The notes under the pieces were generated by a model, which was not told where the DNA came from, made no database searches, and was given only the letters and a program-made list of their open reading frames with translations. A stretch of DNA of 64,000 nucleotides from Clostridium drakei (GTDB taxonomy: Bacteria > Bacillota > Clostridia > Clostridiales > Clostridiaceae). The translations under genes and the position numbers were made by a program. Shown here one piece after another: positions 53,176 to 61,114 of this stretch; the stretch's first letter is position 1; each line of letters starts with the position of its first letter. The stretch covers positions 1 through 64,000 of the forward strand of contig NZ_JIBU02000023.1 of assembly GCF_000633595.2 (NCBI RefSeq). Reading direction: 5' to 3'.

Positions 53176-54237
53176 TTAATCTAAATCATATTCATGTGCT
53201 TTTTCTTCTCCTTTTATAACTCTAAGTGCACCTAATGCAAGGGATTCCAATTCATTTTCTCCTGGCAATATTTCTACAGGTGCTATAAATTCTACTCTTT
53301 CTTTTACCCATTCTGTCATCATTTTTGAATAGGCAATTCCTCCTGTAATTACTACTGCATCAACCTTTCCTTTTACCACAGTTGCAAGTTCTCCTATTGA
53401 TTTTGCAATTTGATATGCCATAGCTTCATAAACTAATTTAGCTTCAGCATCTCCATTTTCAATTCTTTTTTCTACATCCAATGCACTATTAGTTCCTAAA
53501 TAGGAGATTAATCCACCATCTCCTCTTATTTTCTTTTTCATTGTGCGTTCATCATTTTTATAACACATTTCTATTAAGCGCTTACAAGGTACTCTACCTG
53601 ATCTTTCTGGTGAAAATGGTCCTTCTTCATCAGTAACAGCATCTATCATTTTTCCACCTTTATGTACAGTAAGAGATATTCCACCTCCTAAATGAGCAAC
53701 AACTAAATTACATTGTTCATAAGGTTTACCTAGTTTTTTTGCTGTTTTTATTGCTGCAGCTCTCATATTCAAAGCATGAATAAAACTCTCTCTTTTTATA
53801 TCTGCAAGCCCTGATATTCTTGCAATATCCTCAAATTCATCTACAGCTACAGAATCATATATGAAAGCTGGTATATTTAAAGGTTTTGCTATTGCATATG
53901 AAATTATAGCTCCTAAATTTGAAGCATGCTCTACTACAGGTCTTTTAGAAAGTCTTTCTACCATAGAATCGTTTACTCTGTAAGCTCCTGACTTAACTGG
54001 AGGCAAAATTCCTCCTCTTCCAACTACTGCAGATAAATCTTTAACATCAAAATTTACTTCTTTTAAAAATTTCATTATAGCTTCATATCTCATAGCATAT
54101 TGATCAGCTATGTTTTCATATTTTTTCACTTCTTCGCTAGAATGTTCTATACTGGTTTTAAATAATTCCTCTGTGTCATCATAAATAGCTATCTTAGTTG
54201 AAGTCGAACCTGGATTTATTGCTAGTATTTTGTACAT
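53176..54237 (-). CDS. buk: Butyrate kinase
   Basis: It interconverts butyryl phosphate and butyrate with ADP/ATP, giving ATP in butyrate fermentation. The 353-residue ASKHA-fold kinase begins YKILAINPGSTSTKIAIYDD. It has VVGRGGILPPVKSGAYRVN, HLGGGISLTVHKGGKMIDA and the C-terminal VITGGIAYSKMM, all typical. The ATG at 54237 follows AGGAGGGTAAAATA; the frame extends upstream without a ribosome binding site. The usual partner ptb (phosphotransbutyrylase) is not in the window. The promoter is of the -24/-12 sigma-54 type and the adjacent activator gene is the likely regulator. Confidence 0.94.
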   Translation of the reverse strand: MYKILAINPGSTSTKIAIYDDTEELFKTSIEHSSEEVKKYENIADQYAMRYEAIMKFLKEVNFDVKDLSAVVGRGGILPPVKSGAYRVNDSMVERLSKRPVVEHASNLGAIISYAIAKPLNIPAFIYDSVAVDEFEDIARISGLADIKRESFIHALNMRAAAIKTAKKLGKPYEQCNLVVAHLGGGISLTVHKGGKMIDAVTDEEGPFSPERSGRVPCKRLIEMCYKNDERTMKKKIRGDGGLISYLGTNSALDVEKRIENGDAEAKLVYEAMAYQIAKSIGELATVVKGKVDAVVITGGIAYSKMMTEWVKERVEFIAPVEILPGENELESLALGALRVIKGEEKAHEYDLD

Positions 54238-54283
54238 TATTTTACCCTCCTGATTATAGCAATACTTGATAAATATTTTAATT

Positions 54284-54299
54284 AGCAAGTATCATGCCA
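54284..54299 (-). promoter_or_regulatory. Sigma-54 promoter of buk-hisC
   Basis: On the minus strand TGGCATGATACTTGCT carries the invariant GG and GC with correct -24/-12 spacing, close to consensus TGGCACG-N4-TTGCW. The start would be near 54272, giving a leader of about 35 nt to the buk ATG. Confidence 0.85.
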
Positions 54300-54355
54300 T
54301 ATATTAAACATTACTCTTTTTTATTGTTTTTAATATTTTTCTTTCTAATTTAAAA

Positions 54356-54404
54356 ATAAATGGTATTAATTATTTAAAAATTCAATCCCATTGATACCAT
54401 TTAT
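54356..54404. promoter_or_regulatory. Inverted repeat, likely activator binding site for buk
   Basis: ATAAATGGTAT (54356-54366) and ATACCATTTAT (54394-54404) are perfect 11-bp inverted arms with a 27-bp spacer. They lie about 60-105 bp upstream of the sigma-54 promoter, the usual place for enhancer-binding proteins, and just after the activator gene. Confidence 0.6.
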
Positions 54405-54431
54405 AATAAATATTTATTTAGAATCTTGCAC

Positions 54432-56504
54432 TTATACTTTTAAATATTTAAGTACTTTTATTCCATACTCTGTTATTACACTTCCTCCTCTTCCTTTATA
54501 TACTTTTGCCATAAGAAACTTTTCTAAATTAATCAATATTAATCTAGCCTCTTGTTCACTTATAAAAATGCCCTTTTCTCTTGCAGTTTTATATAAAGTT
54601 CTTCTTCCTATTCTAGTCTTATTAATATAGCTCTTTTTAAGTTCTTCCATTATAAATATATATTTATCAAGTTTTTCATCAGCTAATTCTAAAAATTCTT
54701 CTGCCATTTTTTCTTCATCATGGGTTAAAATATTTTCATGTAGAACAACTTCATCATTAAATGGCAAATCCTTTACATCAATAGAATCCAATTCTAAATT
54801 AGCAAGATACTCCACATAATTTTTAAGCTCCCTTATATTTCCTCTCCAATTATGATTAATTAACATTTCCTTTGATGCTTCTGTAAAATGAAAATTACTT
54901 TTAAATTCATTTTTCATTTTGTTAATTAGAAATAATATATCTTTTTTCCTATCTCTTAAAGGTGGTATTTTCAAAGGAAGTACATTTAATCTATAGTATA
55001 AATCCTCTCTGAATTCACCTTTTCTGACCATTTCCTTTAAATTTCTATTAGTGGCTGCTATTATTCTTATATTTACTTTAATTAGCCTATCACCACCTAT
55101 TCTCATTACTTCCCTCTCTTGAATAACCCTTAAAAGCCTCATTTGAAGGTTTATTGGCATTTCTCCAATTTCATCAAGAAACAAAGTTCCATTATGAGCT
55201 AATTCGAAAAGTCCTGGTTTGCCTCCTTTTCTTGCTCCTGTAAATGCTCCTTCTTCATATCCAAACAATTCACTTTCTAGAAGACTTTCAGGCAAAGCTC
55301 CACAGTTTACCGCCACAAATTGATATTTCTTCCTTTGTGAACTATTATGTATAGCTTGTGCAAACATCTCTTTTCCAGTTCCAGTTTCTCCTGTGATCAT
55401 AACGGAAGAATCTGATTTCGCCATTCTTTTTGCAATATTCTTGCAATTTTTTACAGCTTCACTTTCTCCTATTATATCTTGAAAGTTATATTTAGCTATA
55501 TGACCTTTTCCGATAAGCTGCTGCCTCAATTTATGCTGATTTTTTTCTATATCACTAAATTTTCTAACTATAGCAACAGCTCCATAAAGCTTCCCTGAAT
55601 GAATTATAGGATGTACCGATGCTACTATATCATATCCATTTATTTTTATAAGTTTTTCTTTAACTGCTTCTAAATTTTCTAATGCCAACTTAAATGGAAT
55701 ATCAGGCATTATCTCCAAACCATGCTTGTTCATGACTTGATTTTTCTTATAGCCTACTATATTTTCTGCCACTTCGGTATAGGTACGTATTATTCCCTCA
55801 GCATCAATTCCTATGATACCATCATCTAAAATTTGAAGTAATATATCCAACTCACTTTCAAATCTATTAGATAATCCCATTACATTGGATAACCCAATAT
55901 TTGTAGTAACAATTTCCCTATAACTTTCTCTAATATTTTGTCTTTGTAAAATATCACTTAAATTTAGTTTTGTTCCAATATCAATTATAGTATTAAGCTC
56001 TAAAAGACTATTACCTACATTAATAACTTTTTTACAAGAATAGCTATTATATATAGATGTGCCTAATACAATAATGTAGTCTTTATTCATCTGATCATTA
56101 TTCCCAGGATACCCTGGTTCTATATCCAAGTTTCTTATTCCCAATTGATACAATATTGAAATCATCTGCATTGCCATTTCTTTTGTTTCATCAAGAAATA
56201 ATACAGAAGCTCCTTCCTCTATTTTCATAACTTTTTGTAAACCAGCTTTAGAAATTGTCCTAGTTGCTATGATTATGTCTGTTTTCTTCTGCATATAAGG
56301 CCTAATAAATCTAAAAACATCCTGTGATTGAACTAATACTAAATCTGCTTCTATACCATTTTTAATTTTTTCGTTATCAATACAAATCTTCTCCAAAATT
56401 ATATTATCCGAAAATAAAGTCTTAATCTGTTCATAATAAGTATTTGCACTTGATTCACTGTAACTTATTACCAGTAATTTTTTTTTATCTATTTCTCTAA
56501 ACAT
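54432..56504 (-). CDS. Sigma-54-dependent activator (PrpR_N-PAS-AAA+)
   Basis: A regulator of about 690 residues. An N-terminal PrpR-type sensor domain (about 10-190) is followed by a PAS domain (about 215-320, DDGIIGIDAEG, AVAIVRKFSD). The central AAA+ domain (about 345-575) has Walker A GETGTGKE (372-379), the sigma-54 contact loop GAFTGA (419-424), Walker B GTLFLDEIGE and the arginine region NIRIIAATNR. The C-terminus is not the usual Fis-type helix-turn-helix but an extended helical/winged region (INKTRIGRRTLYKTAREKG). The ATG at 56504 follows AAAGGG. Its position upstream of a sigma-54 promoter strongly suggests it activates buk-hisC, probably sensing an acid or acyl compound. Confidence 0.88.
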   Translation of the reverse strand: MFREIDKKKLLVISYSESSANTYYEQIKTLFSDNIILEKICIDNEKIKNGIEADLVLVQSQDVFRFIRPYMQKKTDIIIATRTISKAGLQKVMKIEEGASVLFLDETKEMAMQMISILYQLGIRNLDIEPGYPGNNDQMNKDYIIVLGTSIYNSYSCKKVINVGNSLLELNTIIDIGTKLNLSDILQRQNIRESYREIVTTNIGLSNVMGLSNRFESELDILLQILDDGIIGIDAEGIIRTYTEVAENIVGYKKNQVMNKHGLEIMPDIPFKLALENLEAVKEKLIKINGYDIVASVHPIIHSGKLYGAVAIVRKFSDIEKNQHKLRQQLIGKGHIAKYNFQDIIGESEAVKNCKNIAKRMAKSDSSVMITGETGTGKEMFAQAIHNSSQRKKYQFVAVNCGALPESLLESELFGYEEGAFTGARKGGKPGLFELAHNGTLFLDEIGEMPINLQMRLLRVIQEREVMRIGGDRLIKVNIRIIAATNRNLKEMVRKGEFREDLYYRLNVLPLKIPPLRDRKKDILFLINKMKNEFKSNFHFTEASKEMLINHNWRGNIRELKNYVEYLANLELDSIDVKDLPFNDEVVLHENILTHDEEKMAEEFLELADEKLDKYIFIMEELKKSYINKTRIGRRTLYKTAREKGIFISEQEARLILINLEKFLMAKVYKGRGGSVITEYGIKVLKYLKV

Positions 56505-56674
56505 TATTTTCACCCTTTATTTATCATACATTTTATTCTTTACAATTAGTTATTTTACTATAGTTTTATTTAAATTTCTACTATCAGACAATGTTAAAGC
56601 ATATAATTATATTACTGATATAGCTGCTAATTTATTATAATATATAAATTTGGCTTTAGTTGTAGGAGGTATTT

Positions 56675-57106
56675 ATGAGTGATAACCAGATTGATAAACA
56701 TATTCCAATAACAAATCCAATATCTGAATCTCCAATTGATGAAGAATCAGAATTTGAAAACATAGAATCATCAAATTCTATAAATAAATGTATTGATAAG
56801 ACTGAAAATACCTTGAAAGATATAAATTCTATTAAAGATGAATTATGCAAGTTGCCCTTGAATCCATGTGAATCTCAATATATTAATAATAGTATAAATC
56901 CCTTATTAAATATTCTATATTTACTTGCACAAACTTCTTCAGGGCTGTCTAATTCAGCAAGATTCTTAACAACTTCCTCTATAGTTCATCCCAAAAATTC
57001 TGATATTAAGGATACTGTTCATTTAATATATAAAATTAATGATGAATGTGATGACATATACGATGTGTTGAAGAAAAGATTAGAAATTTTATTAGATAAC
57101 TGTTAG
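56675..57106 (+). CDS. Hypothetical helical protein, 143 residues
   Basis: A soluble, acidic protein. The N-terminal 40 residues are Ser/Glu/Ile/Asn rich and probably disordered (PITNPISESPIDEESEFEN). The rest is predicted helical, with Lys/Asp/Leu patterns (KTENTLKDINSIKDELCKL, CDDIYDVLKKRLEILL). There is no membrane segment or signal peptide. Three Cys in the middle and end could bind metal. The ribosome binding site is excellent (TAGGAGGTATTT), supporting a real gene. It is divergent from the sigma-54 activator gene. I recognise no family. Confidence 0.65.
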   Translation: MSDNQIDKHIPITNPISESPIDEESEFENIESSNSINKCIDKTENTLKDINSIKDELCKLPLNPCESQYINNSINPLLNILYLLAQTSSGLSNSARFLTTSSIVHPKNSDIKDTVHLIYKINDECDDIYDVLKKRLEILLDNC

Positions 57107-57112
57107 CAATAT

Positions 57113-57258
57113 CAACTGTTATACAATTTACATAAAAAGCATATTACGACGCAAAGGTGCAGTGGAAGTTTGGATTTTAACTTTTACTCCGTGATATATG
57201 ATAAGTATTATGAAAGCTACGCTTTTTATTTAGAGTAATATATACACGGAATACAGTT
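57113..57258 (+). ncRNA. Nested hairpin region of unknown class
   Basis: TCAACTGT near 57113 and ACAGTTGA near 57251 close a region. It contains AGTGGAAGTT/AACTTTTACT (with two G-U pairs that favour plus-strand RNA) and a long hairpin TCCGTG...CACGGA with inner TATTA/TAATA and AAAGC-TAC-GCTTT. It lies between convergent genes. It might be only a complex terminator, but the layering is unusual. Confidence 0.4.
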
Positions 57259-57328
57259 GAAAGTTACTTCGCTTTACATACGCTTGAGTCACATTATTTT
57301 TATATCATTAAAATTTATTACTCATTTA

Positions 57329-58480
57329 CTAATGAATACTTTTAGTTTTAAGATTTAAATATCTCACAGAAACTAGTGCTATATATAAATAGAACACTAT
57401 TTGAATTATAAAAACATATTTAATATTTATTCCACCCGCAAAACCTATTATATAAGTTAAAAATGTGGCTCCAAGATAGTTAAAAATCATTATAATCGCT
57501 GAAGCTGAATATACATTTTCTTTTCCAACATGCTGTATAAGATATCCTTGAAGTGCTGGATACATTAATGCTATAGATATACCTATAATTGCAAGGCCCA
57601 CTAAAGCTTGAATTTTATTTGTTCCAGTTAAAATGACAATCACACCCACAATAGATATTACTGGGGAAATTGCAAGAAATTTCAATTGACCTACTTTTTC
57701 CAAAAGCTTATCTCCTATGCTTCTTCCTATAGTAAACAAAATCCAGAAGCCAGAAAGAATATTAGGAACCTCTTCTTTGTTAACCCCATAGCATTTTTCA
57801 AGAAACCCACCTGTCCAATTGGTTGTTGATATTTCAGCGCCTACATAAAAGAAGATTGCAATTGAAAAAAACATAACCAATGGATTTTTTATTATATCAA
57901 AAGAAACTTTAGCATGATGCTTACTACCAGATGATGATCGAATATCCATTTTTCTTACAAGCATCAACAATAAACACATGCATAATATATGTATAATATA
58001 TGTATAATTAAATTTTATTTCATTCTTTAATATAAGCCTATCTATTGGCAAAATCAAAATTCCACCTAATCCAAAGCATGCATTGGCAAGACTAAATTTT
58101 TGATATTTAGTTGGAAGTATGGATAGAATAGTGCTAAAAAATAAAGACATCATCCCTATTGCTAATCCTGATATGAAATATCCAAATAAAAGTGCATAAA
58201 ATGACTTTGAAATTATAATTATTAAACTTGCAAATATAGTAAGACAAAAGCCTGTACTCAATCCTTTCTTAAGACCTATTTTTTGCATAAACCTAGCACC
58301 CAATATACTCATTCCAAATGATGCAAAATAAACCACTGATGGCAATATAGCAATAGTATTTGATGCTACATTATAATTATTTTTAATAGTAGTTATAAAT
58401 GGCGATAATGTATTAGAAAATAATGAAGAAAAAAAGTATCCTATAAAAACAATTATCATATTTCTATAATCTTTATTCAT
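57329..58480 (-). CDS. Major facilitator superfamily transporter
   Basis: A 383-residue, twelve-helix transporter. The N-half loop 2-3 motif region reads GARFMQKIGLKKGLSTGF, a variant of the MFS motif A. The proton or substrate channel helices have no substrate-specific signature. The sequence resembles the fucose/sugar-like MFS groups (helix with SPFITTIKNNYNV), but this is weak. The start follows GGGAGGATACGC. It is a single gene with no enzyme neighbours to suggest a substrate. Confidence 0.85.
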   Translation of the reverse strand: MNKDYRNMIIVFIGYFFSSLFSNTLSPFITTIKNNYNVASNTIAILPSVVYFASFGMSILGARFMQKIGLKKGLSTGFCLTIFASLIIIISKSFYALLFGYFISGLAIGMMSLFFSTILSILPTKYQKFSLANACFGLGGILILPIDRLILKNEIKFNYTYIIHILCMCLLLMLVRKMDIRSSSGSKHHAKVSFDIIKNPLVMFFSIAIFFYVGAEISTTNWTGGFLEKCYGVNKEEVPNILSGFWILFTIGRSIGDKLLEKVGQLKFLAISPVISIVGVIVILTGTNKIQALVGLAIIGISIALMYPALQGYLIQHVGKENVYSASAIIMIFNYLGATFLTYIIGFAGGINIKYVFIIQIVFYLYIALVSVRYLNLKTKSIH

Positions 58481-58649
58481 GCGTATCCTCCCATTTTAAA
58501 ATTACAACTTATTATACAACATAAGACATCATGGAGAAAGTATTAAATCTTTATATTTTATAAAAATTTGTCAGTATATTTTGCTTTATATAACTAATAC
58601 TATATTTTGAAAACAAATAATAATTTTATCATATAAGGAGGATACATTT

Positions 58650-59117
58650 ATGCCAACTCTAACACAAAAGGAAAATATGCTATTAAAGGATGAAAAATCA
58701 CATGAAGAGTTATGTATAAAAAAGTACAATACATATTCTAATGAGGCACAAGACCCAGAATTAAAACAATTATTCACAACTTTAGGTCAACACGAACAGC
58801 AACATTTAAATAGTATAAATAGTATGCTAAATGGTCAAGTGCCAAATGTAAATCAGCAAGGACAACAAAATCAAACCCAAAATGTTAATATGAATACAAA
58901 TAAATCAAATATGGCCTTTAATCAAAAGGATTGTGATCTTTGTCAAGATGCACTTACTACAGAAAAATATGTGTCTTCAACTTATAACTCAACAATTTTT
59001 GAGTTTAAAGACCCTAATGCTCGTCAAGTACTAAACCATATTCAAAAAGAAGAACAAGAACATGGTCAACAAATATTTGATTATATGTATAAAAAAGGAT
59101 ATTATACACCTCAATAA
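58650..59117 (+). CDS. CotF-family spore coat protein
   Basis: A 155-residue ferritin-like helical protein. The N-terminal half (LTQKENMLLKDEKSHEELC, FTTLGQHEQQHLNSIN) and C-terminal half (DLCQDALTTEKYVSSTYNST, NHIQKEEQEHGQQIFDYM) each give long amphipathic helices with the DxxxxEK and EEQEHG pattern of CotF-like coat proteins. A Gln/Asn-rich linker (VNQQGQQNQTQNVNMNTN) joins them. Such proteins assemble in the spore coat. A GGAGG site precedes the ATG. Expression in the mother cell is expected from the family; no promoter is assigned. Confidence 0.87.
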   Translation: MPTLTQKENMLLKDEKSHEELCIKKYNTYSNEAQDPELKQLFTTLGQHEQQHLNSINSMLNGQVPNVNQQGQQNQTQNVNMNTNKSNMAFNQKDCDLCQDALTTEKYVSSTYNSTIFEFKDPNARQVLNHIQKEEQEHGQQIFDYMYKKGYYTPQ

Positions 59118-59149
59118 ATATTTTTCATCAAAACTTTAACTCTTCATTA

Positions 59150-59194
59150 AAAGTTAGTAAAGATATTTTCCATTGATCTTTACTAGCTTTTTTT
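59150..59194 (+). terminator. Terminator of the CotF-like gene
   Basis: AAAGTTAGTAAAGAT (59150-59164) pairs with ATCTTTACTAGCTTT (59176-59190) with one G-U, followed by TTTT. The rest of the ~300-bp gap to the next gene holds a short (TTTAAA)n tract at about 59221-59246 and no gene. Confidence 0.82.
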
Positions 59195-59417
59195 ATATCC
59201 CTCATAAAATAAATCTACAGTTTAAATTTAAATTTAAATTTAAATAAAAAAAAACGCATAAATAAATTGTTTTTTTTCGTCAAACCTATTTAGAAATATA
59301 AAAATATCACGATAAACTATACATATATGTTATATATTACTAATTTAATTAGTAATATTATTAATTTAAATAATATTTTATTTAAATAGAAATTAGTAAT
59401 ATGGGGTGGATTATACT

Positions 59418-60476
59418 ATGCAGAAAACAAAATTGTTATCAATTAATGAATTAAAACCAGGAATGATATCATCTATGGATATAAAAATTGAAGGTACAAT
59501 ATTATTAGCTAAAGGTTTCGTCATCACTCAACCTATTATAGACAAACTGAAAGAAACCTATATTATTGACAAAGTACAAGTTCTATTAGATAAAGATTCT
59601 GATGAAACTTTTATTTTCAAAGTAAAAACAGTAAAGGAGCTTCAAACTACCTTTAGCGAATTTTCATCAAATTTAGAACATATTTTCACAGATATATCAT
59701 CTTTAAAAGTACCTAAGCTATCTGAAATAAAAAATTTCATAGATAAAATTGAAGAAGAATTCAAATCAACAGGTGTGGTTATAAAAAATATACTATTTTA
59801 TGGCAGTGTAGGTGACCCCGTTTATAGACATACTGTAAACGTAACTGCTATTAGTTTTATATTAGGTAAATGGTTAGGCCTTGATGTACAGGATTTGGCT
59901 CTCTTAACTTATGCAGCAATACTACATGATTTTGGTAAAATTCAAATTGATAAGGATATATTGAACAAAGAAGGTTCTTTAACTCCTGAAGAATATGAAA
60001 CTTATAAAACTCATCCTGTTATAAGTTATCATTTTATAAACCAGATTCCTTGTATAAATCCTTCTATAAGTCGCTCAATAATAATGCATCATGAAAAAAT
60101 AGATGGATCTGGCTATCCTCTTCAAGTTAAAGGAAATAAGATTCCTAAATTTGCAAAAATAATAGCTATTGCAGATTTATTTGATACAGTTAGTTCCAAT
60201 AGATATTCTAAAAAAATTACAGGTCCACTTGATGCTCTAAAAGTTATTAAGGAAGAAAGCCTTACAAAGCTTGATTCCAGTTATTGTAATATGTTTTTAA
60301 ACCATGTAATGAATTTTTTCATGGGCGAAACTGTTCAATTAAATGATAAACGTTTGTGCAAAATTATACAAATTCAAATGGAAGACTTGACAAATCCTTT
60401 ATTACTTGATGATGGAGAATTCCTTGATTTAAAAAAAGAAAAGGATTTATATGTTGAAAAATTAGTTGTATCATAA
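59418..60476 (+). CDS. HD-GYP domain cyclic-di-GMP phosphodiesterase
   Basis: A 352-residue protein. The N-terminal part (about 1-110) is a DUF3391-like or sensor region with a LKPGMISSMDI start. The HD-GYP domain (about 125-330) follows with metal ligands His138 (YRHTVNV), His170-Asp171 (LHDFGKIQID), His199 (KTHP), His224-His225 (MHHE), and the motif HHEKIDGSGYP that defines HD-GYP, plus DLFDTVSS. It should hydrolyse c-di-GMP to pGpG or GMP in the cytosol. The ATG at 59418 follows GGGGTGG by eight bases; a GTG four codons earlier overlaps this site. Confidence 0.9.
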   Translation: MQKTKLLSINELKPGMISSMDIKIEGTILLAKGFVITQPIIDKLKETYIIDKVQVLLDKDSDETFIFKVKTVKELQTTFSEFSSNLEHIFTDISSLKVPKLSEIKNFIDKIEEEFKSTGVVIKNILFYGSVGDPVYRHTVNVTAISFILGKWLGLDVQDLALLTYAAILHDFGKIQIDKDILNKEGSLTPEEYETYKTHPVISYHFINQIPCINPSISRSIIMHHEKIDGSGYPLQVKGNKIPKFAKIIAIADLFDTVSSNRYSKKITGPLDALKVIKEESLTKLDSSYCNMFLNHVMNFFMGETVQLNDKRLCKIIQIQMEDLTNPLLLDDGEFLDLKKEKDLYVEKLVVS

Positions 60477-60478
60477 TT

Positions 60479-60508
60479 AAAATAGAGCATTACACAATGC
60501 TCTATTTT
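60479..60508. terminator. Bidirectional terminator between the HD-GYP and TetR genes
   Basis: AAAATAGAGCATT and AATGCTCTATTTT pair perfectly around ACAC between the convergent genes. Confidence 0.88.
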
Positions 60509-60514
60509 AATTTA

Positions 60515-61114
60515 CTATTTAGAAAGTAATGATTTTAAAATTAAATTTATATATATATTCCTAGTAGGCTTTTCACTATAATCAATGCCAGAAATTCTTT
60601 CAGTATAATTTCCAAGTAATAAAGGAATTTCTAAAGCGCCAAGAGCTTGAAAAACTTTCATAAGTAGTACCTCATCGCTTCCTTCTACTCCTACAGCTTT
60701 TAATGTATCTAAAATTTTCTTATATCCCGCATCTTTTAAAAACCTCATATAATCAGACTCAATATCACAATTACCTACACCATGATTTACAATATTTCTA
60801 AATACATCTGGGCATTCTAAAGTTGTATCTGAATAATTCTGCAAAAAATTTTTTAGTCTCTCCTCTGGTAAGACATCGTTATCTTCTAACAATTCAAAGC
60901 ATTTAATAATTCTTTTAGAAAACACCTTCATAGCCTCATCAATTACATTGTCTTTACTGCCAAAATGATAATTAACTGCTGCTATATTCACTTCAGCCAA
61001 ACTTGCTATTTTTTTAATAGTAATATTTTGAAACCCTTCATTACCTATTATATTTAACGTAGCATCTAATATTCTTTCTCTTGTAGACTGCTTACAACCC
61101 CATTTGCTATCCAT
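60515..61114 (-). CDS. TetR-family transcriptional regulator
   Basis: A 199-residue repressor with the N-terminal helix-turn-helix at about 12-58: [49 protein letters not shown]. The C-terminal ligand domain is not specific. Its start overlaps the end of the large activase-type gene by 8 bp (ATGGATAG), so the two are translationally coupled and the regulator probably controls its own operon. Confidence 0.9.
   Translation of the reverse strand: MDSKWGCKQSTRERILDATLNIIGNEGFQNITIKKIASLAEVNIAAVNYHFGSKDNVIDEAMKVFSKRIIKCFELLEDNDVLPEERLKNFLQNYSDTTLECPDVFRNIVNHGVGNCDIESDYMRFLKDAGYKKILDTLKAVGVEGSDEVLLMKVFQALGALEIPLLLGNYTERISGIDYSEKPTRNIYINLILKSLLSK

Noticed and set aside
53176-54288. Longer butyrate kinase start at 54288
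   Set aside because: It would lie upstream of the sigma-54 start region and has no ribosome binding site; ATG 54237 has AGGAGGG.
57145-57200. c-di-GMP-I riboswitch near the GACGCAAAGG sequence
   Set aside because: The rest of the GEMM core and tetraloop receptor are missing, and no plus-strand gene follows before a convergent gene.
59221-59246. Tandem TTTAAA tract as a regulatory array
   Set aside because: It is a short low-complexity tract in AT-rich DNA; nothing ties it to a regulator.
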